Shown here: positions 8,007 through 16,367 of the stretch, one piece after another
Numbering within the stretch: position 1 is the stretch's first letter
Layout of the letters: each line of letters begins with the position of its first letter
Origin: a gamma proteobacterium symbiont of Ctena orbiculata
GTDB taxonomy: Bacteria; Pseudomonadota; Gammaproteobacteria; Chromatiales; Chromatiaceae
NCBI GenBank assembly: GCA_003094555.1
Contig: NATW01000119.1
Coordinates: 62,001-126,000, forward strand
DNA length: 64,000 bases
Direction of reading: 5' to 3'
Position numbers and translations under genes: made by a program
The notes under the pieces: generated by a model
What the model was told of the DNA's origin: nothing
The model's input: only the letters and a program-made list of their open reading frames with translations
Database searches by the model: none

Positions 8007-11000
8007 CGCTGTGCGCCTCGATCAACTGGTCCAGGGCCTCTATGAAATCGACTGAGGGCCGTTCAGCCACCACGCCCAGACGCGCCCCGCTACGGGGTTG
8101 CATACCACGCAGAAACAGGTAGTAGACACCTCCAAAATGGCGCTCATACTCATACTCGGGAAGACGCAGCTTCAGATAACGATGCAAGGCCAGGGTGTAG
8201 AGCAGGTACTGCAGGGGATAGTGGTGCTCGATCATCGCCGCCATCAAGGCCCGGGAATGGTAGTCGCTGTAATCCTTGCCCAGCCAGTTCGATTTGTAGT
8301 CAGCCAGATAAAAACAACCATCCACCTCGAAGATCAGATCGATATAGCCCTTGATATAACCATCCACCACAGTGGCGTGGAGTTTGCCCAGGCCGTCGAT
8401 CAGTCCATCGACATTGGAGAAACGGTGCTGTTGCGCCAGTGCCGCGATCGCCTTCGGCTGCAGGGATCGGGCCGGGAAATAGAACTCCATCTCATTCAAG
8501 CGTTGCTCCGATCCAATCCGACTCAGGGTCAAGCCTGCGGCATTGATGGGTGTCTCCACGACCTCTCTCAACCACGCCACCACCACACTCGTCCAACGGC
8601 TGTCGATGGCATGCAGCAGCAGCTTCTCCTCCACCAGGGCCTCCACCGTCTCCCCCCCGGTCTGGGTGAAGTCCAGCTCCTCCAGGATCCCATGCAGGCA
8701 GCTGCCGGGCCTCGAGCCGCGGGGGAAGCCATGTACGTTTAATCCCTGACGGGTATCATGCGGCTGGTTGAGGATCGCTGCCGGGGCATCGTAATCGGGT
8801 CTGTCTTCATGCTGCCCCGCCACCAGGGAGGAGAAACTGGCCACACTGCGCCGCGAGATGATGGATGCGGAAAAACGTCTCGGCGGCAACAATTCCGGCG
8901 GCGGGGACAGGCAGAGTTGTGCCGCCTCTCCCGGCTGGGGCAAGGCTGAGATATGGATGCTTCCCTGGCTGGCTGCGGCCAAGGCCTGTAACTGCTGCAC
9001 ATCTTGCTCGGCAGTGAACCTCTTGAGCTGTTGCTGCCAATGCGCCAGGGAGTGGGCGCAATCAGCTTGATTGGTTGTGTGCAATAACCAGGCGAAGGCC
9101 GAGGGCCGGCTCTGCTTCAACCATCCCCAGGGCAGATAGCAGCGATAGCGGGGACGGGTCAGGGCCACATACAGCAAACGCAGGTTTTCCGCGAACACCT
9201 CCTCTCGGAAATAGGCCTGGTTGGCATAAAAGGCATCCGATCCCAGTTCCAGCACCGCGGCATAGTCATCCTCCGGATCGTGGAAGAGAAAGGGTCTGTC
9301 GTCGGCCCTTGCCTCACCCTCATCCCAGACAAAGGGACAGAAGACGATGCCATATTCCAATCCCTTGCTATGGTGCAGGGTGTCGATCTTCACCAACTCC
9401 CCATCGCTCTCCAAACGCAGCAGGCGCTCATCGTCCTGGGATGGAGACTGACACTGGCGGGCAAACCACTTCACCAACCCCTCCATGCCGGCATGCGCAG
9501 TGGTGTCATGTTGATGCAGCAGTTCCAGGAGATGGTAGAAGTTGGTCAGGCGGCGCTCTCCGTCCCTGAACTCGAGGAGTCGGTTCTGTATGCCCATATC
9601 AATGGAGAGGGCCCTGATCATGGCCATGAAACCCTTGTCGCGCCAGGCACGGTGATAGTGGAAGAAACGGTTGAACATCCTGTTTTGCAACCCATCGTCC
9701 CGGTTCAACTCATCGATGGTGGCGCCGTCCCAACCCAACATGGATGTTGCCAGCGCGGCTCGAACCAGCTGCCCCCGGTGGGGCTCCAGCAGGGCGATCA
9801 GCAAGCGTTGCAGCTGCTCTGCCTCATGACTCCAGTAGACACTCTGCTGACTGCCGTGAACCGCGGGTATGCCATACACTCGCAAGGCGTGTGCAATGCG
9901 TGAGGCCTGATCATGGGTACGCACCAAAACGGCGATATCACCGCCGCACAGGGGTCTCTCTCCGATATGCGCCCGATCCTGGGCAGACAAGGTCAACAGG
10001 CGGGCGATCTCAGCGGCGGTGGCATCCGCTACCGACTGGCGGATCACTTCGATCCCCGTCTGTTGGTCGAAGCCGAGCTGCCAGATCTGGAATGGTGCCT
10101 GGTTACCGTGCTTGATCTTCAATGGGGGCAGCTCCCGATCCGCCGCCACGACCGCTTCGAAACCGATGCGCGGCTCGAAGAATGGCCGCTGGGATTGGCC
10201 GAACAGGGTATTCACCGCCTGTACCAATCCGGGCGTGGAGCGCCAGTTGATGTCCAGGGTATGGTGGGTCGCGCCTGTCTCCTCCCTGGCGCGCAGATAG
10301 GCGAACAGATCGGCGCCGCGGAAACTGTAGATCGCCTGTTTTGGATCCCCCACCAGAAACACCGGTTGCCGGCTGTCGCGGTAGATTTGACTGAGGATCT
10401 GATACTGTACCGGATCGGTGTCCTGAAACTCGTCCACCAGGGCAGCGGCATAGCGGCTGCGCAACAGGCCCGCCAAGTGGTCACCACTCTGCGCCTGCAA
10501 GGCGGCGTGCAGTTGCAGCAACAGGTCGTCATAGGACCACTCACCCGCCTCGGCCTGACGTCGCGGCAATTCAACCAGAAGATAGTCATGGAATGACTTC
10601 TGCCAGGCCACCAGTACCTTGTCGAAGGCGTCGGCGCACTGTTCTATGCTGACAAGATAACGGGAAAAAAGGGCAAAGAAGGGGTGTTGAGGGGCATCCT
10701 GGCCTGGTTTCACCGCCGCCTCGATACTCTCCGGTGTAAACCGCTCGGCCTTGTCGAAGGGCCTTGCATAGGGCGTCCCCAGCAGCCATTGATCCATTTT
10801 CGCACCCCAGCCCTCCACCCAGACCTGGCGGTAGACATTCCCCTTCATCACCTGGCTGTCGCCCAGCAGGGCGAGGATACGATTGCGTTGATCCTGCCAC
10901 ATTGTATTGACTTCGGTCCGCAGCTCAAGGGCTTGCTGTTCCAGTGCCTGCAAGCCTTCGGGCCAATCACTTGCCCTGACCCCCAGATAGGGCTTGCCCA

Positions 11001-11571
11001 GTGCGGGACCCAGGCGATAGAGCAATGTTTCGGGACTATCGATCACGTTGCGCAGGGCCTGAAGCAGCTGATCGGGCAGCCGGTTGATCTCGCGTCGCCA
11101 GAAATCGTCCGCAATCTGCAGCAGCCGATCGGCCTGGTCCGGCACCAGGTCGGTGTTAAACCCCTGCCCGGTCTCAAACGCCTGCTCGGTCAATACCCGT
11201 TGGCAAAACCCGTGGATGGTATAGATCGCCGCCCGGTCGAAGCTGGCGATGGCAAGGTCGAGGCGCCTGCGTGCCCGCTCCCTAGCCTCTATCTTGTCAT
11301 GGATGGCCTGCAGCAGGGGGTCTTTGCATTCAGCGCCGCTAAACAGCGACCGGGCCTCGATCAGCCGCTGGCGGATGCGTGTTTTCAGTTCCGCCGTTGC
11401 CGCCTTGGTGTAGGTCACCACCAGGATCCGTTCCGGGCCATAGTCCTGTTCCAGCAGCAAGCGCAGATAGAGACCGGTCAAGGTGTGGGTCTTGCCGGTA
11501 CCGGCACTCGCCTCCACCAGATTGAAGCCCTCCAGGGCAACCGATTCGATCTGCATGCTCATCCGTGCCAC
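7993..11571 (-). CDS. recB: Exodeoxyribonuclease V beta subunit RecB
   Basis: A 1192-residue helicase-nuclease. The N-terminal UvrD-like helicase has Walker A (EASAGTGKTHTL, residues about 18-29), the motif LVDEFQDTDPVQ near 385 and GDPKQAIYSFRGAD near 415. The C-terminal PD-(D/E)XK nuclease is shown by GYIDLIFEVDG followed by FYLADYKSNWLG near residue 1090. RecB is the 3'-5' motor and the only nuclease of RecBCD. The start overlaps recC by 13 nt and the end overlaps recD by 14 nt. Length and motifs are those of a complete, active protein. Confidence 0.96.
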   Translation of the reverse strand: MARMSMQIESVALEGFNLVEASAGTGKTHTLTGLYLRLLLEQDYGPERILVVTYTKAATAELKTRIRQRLIEARSLFSGAECKDPLLQAIHDKIEARERARRRLDLAIASFDRAAIYTIHGFCQRVLTEQAFETGQGFNTDLVPDQADRLLQIADDFWRREINRLPDQLLQALRNVIDSPETLLYRLGPALGKPYLGVRASDWPEGLQALEQQALELRTEVNTMWQDQRNRILALLGDSQVMKGNVYRQVWVEGWGAKMDQWLLGTPYARPFDKAERFTPESIEAAVKPGQDAPQHPFFALFSRYLVSIEQCADAFDKVLVAWQKSFHDYLLVELPRRQAEAGEWSYDDLLLQLHAALQAQSGDHLAGLLRSRYAAALVDEFQDTDPVQYQILSQIYRDSRQPVFLVGDPKQAIYSFRGADLFAYLRAREETGATHHTLDINWRSTPGLVQAVNTLFGQSQRPFFEPRIGFEAVVAADRELPPLKIKHGNQAPFQIWQLGFDQQTGIEVIRQSVADATAAEIARLLTLSAQDRAHIGERPLCGGDIAVLVRTHDQASRIAHALRVYGIPAVHGSQQSVYWSHEAEQLQRLLIALLEPHRGQLVRAALATSMLGWDGATIDELNRDDGLQNRMFNRFFHYHRAWRDKGFMAMIRALSIDMGIQNRLLEFRDGERRLTNFYHLLELLHQHDTTAHAGMEGLVKWFARQCQSPSQDDERLLRLESDGELVKIDTLHHSKGLEYGIVFCPFVWDEGEARADDRPFLFHDPEDDYAAVLELGSDAFYANQAYFREEVFAENLRLLYVALTRPRYRCYLPWGWLKQSRPSAFAWLLHTTNQADCAHSLAHWQQQLKRFTAEQDVQQLQALAAASQGSIHISALPQPGEAAQLCLSPPPELLPPRRFSASIISRRSVASFSSLVAGQHEDRPDYDAPAAILNQPHDTRQGLNVHGFPRGSRPGSCLHGILEELDFTQTGGETVEALVEEKLLLHAIDSRWTSVVVAWLREVVETPINAAGLTLSRIGSEQRLNEMEFYFPARSLQPKAIAALAQQHRFSNVDGLIDGLGKLHATVVDGYIKGYIDLIFEVDGCFYLADYKSNWLGKDYSDYHSRALMAAMIEHHYPLQYLLYTLALHRYLKLRLPEYEYERHFGGVYYLFLRGMQPRSGARLGVVAERPSVDFIEALDQLIEAHSDESS

Positions 11572-14500
11572 TCCAGATGTTCCATGAGGGGTTGCAGGAT
11601 CTCACTACTGGTGGCAAAAAAAGTCTCGTCCAGGGCAGGCCGGTCCGGTAACAGCAGGCGATGGTAGGGTTTTTCCACATCACCGGTTTGAAACCGATTG
11701 CCAAACCAACGCTGTTGCGCCCCCTTGCGGGCCTTCTCCTCATCACCCTGCTGCAGCTTCTCCTGGTAGATCCATGCCGTTGCGGGAAAGAACGTCAGGG
11801 GTAGATGCAGCCCCTGGCGATAGCGTTGCAACAGGATCTCCAGGTGATCCATGGCCCTCTCGGCCGGCCTGAATTGACCGCTCCTCTCCCCCTCGAGCAG
11901 CCGTGTCAGCGGCTTGATGTCGGGAGGGTTGAGAGCATTCAACAATAGATGCCGAATCCAATGCCTGAGCATCTGGTAGGGGTAGAGGCGATCCGTGCTA
12001 TAGACCAGCAGCCCTCCCTGATTGACAGCGTGCAAATGGCCAACCAGATGCTGTTCACCGAAAAGGAGATCAACCTCCAGGGGTTGCAGTGAATCGCCCT
12101 TATCGAGGGAGTGAACACGCTCAGCCATTGCCGTGGCCCGCATCTGCATCTGTCTGAATATCTGCTCACCCACCTTCCCGTGGGGCAGGCGTCCACGCGC
12201 ACGTAATCGCTGATAAAGGTCCTCAGGGGTCTGCTCAGCCAGCAAGGCCTCCACCAGCTCATGTTCCAGTCCCATCTGGTCGAAATAATCAATGGAGAAC
12301 TGTTCCCGCTCCTCAGGTAACTGGTCTGCCTGGTTGATATCCAGATTCAAGCGGTTCTCGGCAAACCCCCGTAGCGGATTGGTGAAGAAGTGGAGTAACC
12401 GCTGCAGATCGATCTGCTTTTCATCATCGGTATCGGCCAGGGGGGCTGGCACCAGAGGAAGGTCATCACGATTGCCGCGACCGACCCACAGTGCAGCCTC
12501 GCGCATCTCTTCCGAATAACTGAAAAGAGCGCTGTCAGCAATAAAATAGTCCTGGGCGAAGGGCTGCAGGGGATGGTCGAAGGTGATCTGCTGCATGCCA
12601 GACTCGTCAACCATCTGCTGCAACGTGTCGCGTAACTCATCCACCACCACAGAGGGTGGGAGCAGACTGTTGTCGCGCTGGTTGCGGCCCACATAGCTGA
12701 TTATAAGACGATCACGCGCTGAGATTATGGTCTCCAGGAAGAGGTAGCGATCATCCGCGCGTCGCGATCGGTCCCCGGCACGAAACTCATTACCCATCAG
12801 ATCGAATCCCAGCTCCGGCTGCTGGCGGGGAAAGGCTTGGTCATTCATACCGATCAGGGCAATCACACGAAACGGAAGACTTCGCATGGGAGCGAGGGCG
12901 CAGCAATTGACACCGCCGCCGAGAAAGCCCCGCTCGACTGCTTGGCTGAACATCTCCTGTAGGCGATAGCGAATCGGTGCGAAAGCCAGCTCCTGCTGGA
13001 TTCCCCCCTGTTGCATCTCCTGGACCAATGCGTGAATCGTCTCTCTGACCGATTCGAGCAGTGACTCGCTCTCCTCGTCGGCAGCGAAGAATTGCTCGGT
13101 AAGACCGATCAGTAACCTCATCCATGCCTGGGGTGAACGACTGATCGAGAGCTCATCCTGGAGCGCGAAAAGCGCATCACAGAAGGCCAACATCCCACCC
13201 AGCCATTGACTCTCCGAACCCTCCACCGCATCCAGGGGATAGTGTCGATGCCAAAGCTGTTCGGCATCTCCCGGCATCGCATAACCCAGTACCAGTTGCC
13301 ACAACCCCTCCCGCCAGGTATTACCCGGGTCGGGCGGCAGTCCGAGGGAACGCTTGCTGTCCCCATCCCGCCCCCAATGGACAGCCGCCTGGGTCAACCA
13401 CCGGGTGACCTGTTCGATCCCTGCTTCATCCAATCCGAAACGGCGACGGATGGCCGGATATTCCAGTAGGTTGAGCAGGCCGCCGACCGGGTAGCGGGAC
13501 TCCGCCAGTTGAACTATCTCAAGCAGCGCCGTTGCCAGGGGATTGCCCTGCAACAGACCGGCGCCACTGATCCTGAAAGGTAACTTCGGACGACTGCCGG
13601 GGGATGAGAAGTGGGCCTTGATCAGCGGCGCATAGCAATCGATATCCGGCGCCATCACCAGGATATCCGAGGCTGTCAGACCCGGCACTTCATCCAATGC
13701 CGCCAGCAGTTGATCGTAGAGCACCTCCACCTCGCGCATCGGGCTGTGGCAGCGATGCAGGCTAATGGAGCTGTCTGAGGAAGTAACCGGTTGCGGTTCA
13801 CTCAAGGTCAATATTTGATCCTGCAACTGATGTAACAGCAGATCACCCTGCCGTGGCTGGTACAGCTCTTCCCCACCCGGATTCATCTCGTTGATTGTGG
13901 CGAAGAAGTCCCGCCCCTGCCGGCCCATTGTGGCGAGCAGTGGATTACCGACTTCCAGATAGAGCTCCTCTTCTCGCGAGCGCAGGGCCAGCCGCGCCTG
14001 TTCGGTGGGTGAGACGATATCTGCCCAGTGGGCCTCACAGGGATTGAGCAGAAAAAGATGCACATCGATCAGCGATGCGATGTGTCGAATGATCTCCAGG
14101 TAACCGGGGGATAGGGTCGGTACACCGAAAATGAAAATCCTTGGGGGCAGGGTCTCCTTGAATGAGGCTTTCCCTATCTGACCCAACTGTAGCTGCAGGC
14201 TCACCCAATGGATTGCATCCTCCGCGACCAGATGACGCCATAGACTGGCCTGCCAACTGTCGCCCTCGGTAGCGGACTCTCTCCGCTGCCACTTGACAAT
14301 CCAGTCTGGCCGGTAGATCAGATATCTGTCGAAGAGTGTGGCCAGCTGCTGCGCCAACTGAAAACCCTTGACATCATCCGCGCCTGCCAGGTAGTTGCTG
14401 ACCGATTGATCTATTTCTCCCCCATCAAGGGCCTCTAACAGGCAATAGATACGCCATGCCAGTCGCTGTGGCTGATAGCGATCACACTCCGGAACCTCCG

Positions 14501-14729
14501 GTAACAGGGTGTGGAACAGCTGCCAGATGAATGCCGCCGGCAAAGGAAAGGTCAGGTTGGCACAAATACCCAGATGGCTGGCGATCTGTAGTGAGAGCCA
14601 ACGCGCCATGCCCGGGTGTTGCACGATGACCTGCTCCTGGCGGAGCGGCTCAGCCGCCGGTTGGGCGAGTTGCGTAGCCAGGCGCGCGGCGAGGGATTCG
14701 AGGTGATTTGATTGGTAGAGCCTCAACAT
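11559..14729 (-). CDS. recC: Exodeoxyribonuclease V gamma subunit RecC
   Basis: A 1056-residue protein matching RecC, the Chi-recognising scaffold of RecBCD. It has an inactivated helicase fold at the N-terminus (LYQSNHLESLAARLA start, VQHPGMARWLSLQIA near 40) and an inactive nuclease-like C-terminus. The typical RecC sequence VIALIGMNDQAFPRQ lies near residue 625, followed by GDRSRRADDRYLFLET. It is the first gene of the recCBD operon. The only upstream sequence is a 110-bp gap after the HDOD gene, which should contain the promoter. It is slightly shorter than E. coli RecC (1122 residues), within the family range. Confidence 0.95.
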   Translation of the reverse strand: MLRLYQSNHLESLAARLATQLAQPAAEPLRQEQVIVQHPGMARWLSLQIASHLGICANLTFPLPAAFIWQLFHTLLPEVPECDRYQPQRLAWRIYCLLEALDGGEIDQSVSNYLAGADDVKGFQLAQQLATLFDRYLIYRPDWIVKWQRRESATEGDSWQASLWRHLVAEDAIHWVSLQLQLGQIGKASFKETLPPRIFIFGVPTLSPGYLEIIRHIASLIDVHLFLLNPCEAHWADIVSPTEQARLALRSREEELYLEVGNPLLATMGRQGRDFFATINEMNPGGEELYQPRQGDLLLHQLQDQILTLSEPQPVTSSDSSISLHRCHSPMREVEVLYDQLLAALDEVPGLTASDILVMAPDIDCYAPLIKAHFSSPGSRPKLPFRISGAGLLQGNPLATALLEIVQLAESRYPVGGLLNLLEYPAIRRRFGLDEAGIEQVTRWLTQAAVHWGRDGDSKRSLGLPPDPGNTWREGLWQLVLGYAMPGDAEQLWHRHYPLDAVEGSESQWLGGMLAFCDALFALQDELSISRSPQAWMRLLIGLTEQFFAADEESESLLESVRETIHALVQEMQQGGIQQELAFAPIRYRLQEMFSQAVERGFLGGGVNCCALAPMRSLPFRVIALIGMNDQAFPRQQPELGFDLMGNEFRAGDRSRRADDRYLFLETIISARDRLIISYVGRNQRDNSLLPPSVVVDELRDTLQQMVDESGMQQITFDHPLQPFAQDYFIADSALFSYSEEMREAALWVGRGNRDDLPLVPAPLADTDDEKQIDLQRLLHFFTNPLRGFAENRLNLDINQADQLPEEREQFSIDYFDQMGLEHELVEALLAEQTPEDLYQRLRARGRLPHGKVGEQIFRQMQMRATAMAERVHSLDKGDSLQPLEVDLLFGEQHLVGHLHAVNQGGLLVYSTDRLYPYQMLRHWIRHLLLNALNPPDIKPLTRLLEGERSGQFRPAERAMDHLEILLQRYRQGLHLPLTFFPATAWIYQEKLQQGDEEKARKGAQQRWFGNRFQTGDVEKPYHRLLLPDRPALDETFFATSSEILQPLMEHLEWHG

Positions 14730-14839
14730 GAGGCCGTATTCTAACCTGTTTGGGACTCAATCACTGAGTCTCAATCATGAAACAGCGCATCACCCTGGGC
14801 ATAGCACCTGACTGATCACAGATGGGCAGTGGAAAATCG

Positions 14840-15712
14840 TTAATGTGGCTGGCTTTGTAGCGGCCTGACTTTCGGTCCCAACACCACATCCATGATCTCC
14901 ATGACCTTGTGTGGTGTCAGTTCCATGACGGACTCTAGTTGTGCAGCATCCAATCCGGTCATTTTCCAGACAACAGGATCCACCAGGTCGATGGTTTCAT
15001 CCAACTCGATACCGCTCAGATCGGCACTGGCCAATGTGGTAGCGAGAAAAAGCAGGGAGGTCTCCAATTGATGAATCTTTGCGGCCGCCGGCAGATGATG
15101 GTATGCAACCACGGATATGATGCTCTCAGGCAGCTTCCATTTCCTTAACAAGGCCTCACCCACATCCATATGGTTAAAACCAAGGACATCATTTTCCGCA
15201 TCCGGCAACAGGGTATCGTCGCCGCCGGTAATCAACAGGATATCTCGCGCCTCTTGAGGCATTTTCAGATAGATCGCAAGTCGACCGATATCGTGCAATA
15301 TCCCCATCACGAACAGCCGCTCGCTGTGCAGGACGTTACACCGTTTGGCCAATTCACCCGCGACCACACCAGTTGTAATCGAGTAACGCCAAAATTCGGC
15401 CATATCCACCAGATCTCCGGGGATACCGGTAAAAATCCGTGCCGCCGTGGTTGCCATCACCAGATTGCGCAACTCGCTGGTACCTACCACTGTGATGGCC
15501 CTCGATATGGTCTCCACCGGTGCCTTTACGTTGAAAAAAGCACTATTAACCAGCCGCAACAGGCGGGCTGACAGGTCGGTATCTTGGGAAATAATATCGC
15601 CCAGGGTTGCAGCCGAGTAGTTTGGTGCATCGATCAGCCGGTTCACCTTGACACAGACGTCAGGCAGGGAAACCAGGCTTTCAATCTCGATCACAAGTTG
15701 TTGAGGAGTCAT
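14840..15712 (-). CDS. HDOD domain protein
   Basis: A 290-residue cytoplasmic protein made almost wholly of one HDOD domain (residues about 12-210), a degenerate HD hydrolase fold. Recognisable elements are LPDVCVKVNRLI, DISQ-type helix IISQDTDLSARLLRLVNS, and MGILHDIGRLAIYLK near residue 130. HDOD proteins usually act as signalling or scaffold domains in c-di-GMP and two-component pathways and generally lack hydrolase activity. It is a single gene, divergent from the 73-residue protein at 15916 and 110 bp upstream of recC on the same strand. The C-terminal 70 residues carry no domain I recognise. A signalling role beside the PilZ and DUF1631 genes is plausible but inferred. Confidence 0.88.
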   Translation of the reverse strand: MTPQQLVIEIESLVSLPDVCVKVNRLIDAPNYSAATLGDIISQDTDLSARLLRLVNSAFFNVKAPVETISRAITVVGTSELRNLVMATTAARIFTGIPGDLVDMAEFWRYSITTGVVAGELAKRCNVLHSERLFVMGILHDIGRLAIYLKMPQEARDILLITGGDDTLLPDAENDVLGFNHMDVGEALLRKWKLPESIISVVAYHHLPAAAKIHQLETSLLFLATTLASADLSGIELDETIDLVDPVVWKMTGLDAAQLESVMELTPHKVMEIMDVVLGPKVRPLQSQPH

Positions 15713-15915
15713 GACTCTTACCTCAGGGCTACCTTCAATGTCCCTAGTCGTTAAGATTTAAATCACTGATATACAAAGGTTATTGACGTATTATTCAGCA
15801 TCAATCTCAGCTAGTATGCGGGCTTGTATCCAGAAACAGCTATGGTATACATCTATTGTTATCGACATTTTTCTGGAAATCTTGACCTGCCCCCCACATC
15901 GACGGAGTAGTAAAC

Positions 15916-16137
15916 ATGCCGTTTTACATTTTCAAAGTATCTGCTGATAACAGCCTGGAATATCTCGAGGATGAGGAGAAGTACAGGCCAGCCAAGGAAA
16001 AGGTTAAAAAACTTCGTGCCGCCCATACCCAGGATGACGGTACCACCTATCGCATGGTATTCGCCAATAGCGTCGGTCAGGGAGAGCTTCTGCTCTCACC
16101 CACAGAAAGCAGTGATAAAATCATTGGAGATGATTGA
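15916..16137 (+). CDS. Unrecognised small protein (73 residues)
   Basis: I do not recognise this gene's function. It encodes 73 mostly charged, soluble residues starting MPFYIFKVS, with a Lys/Glu-rich middle (EDEEKYRPAKEKVKKLRAA) and an acidic end (SSDKIIGDD). There is no signal peptide, membrane segment or cysteine. The fold looks like beta strand (FYIFKVSADNSLEYL), helix (residues 22-38), then beta strand (TTYRMVFANSVGQGELLLS). CGGAG lies 10 nt upstream of the ATG at 15916, so translation is credible. It has its own 200-bp upstream region shared divergently with the HDOD gene and is followed, 230 bp later, by the DUF1631 gene on the same strand. Confidence 0.7.
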   Translation: MPFYIFKVSADNSLEYLEDEEKYRPAKEKVKKLRAAHTQDDGTTYRMVFANSVGQGELLLSPTESSDKIIGDD

Positions 16138-16367
16138 GATGGTGTCTACGTTTGAGATATGTTCAAAAAGAGTGTGCGCCAGGAATCCAAGCTATGATAA
16201 AAAACCTTGTAATCATTACCATAAGTCACACATCTGATTGTTCATCTTAGGCATTCTTCGTGCTACTCTTTACTTATCACTCTTGCAACATACTCAGAAA
16301 AATCAAGTTTTAGCCATATCACCTCTATTTGGATATCGCCACTGATTCACTGAAGGATCCTTTAAAC

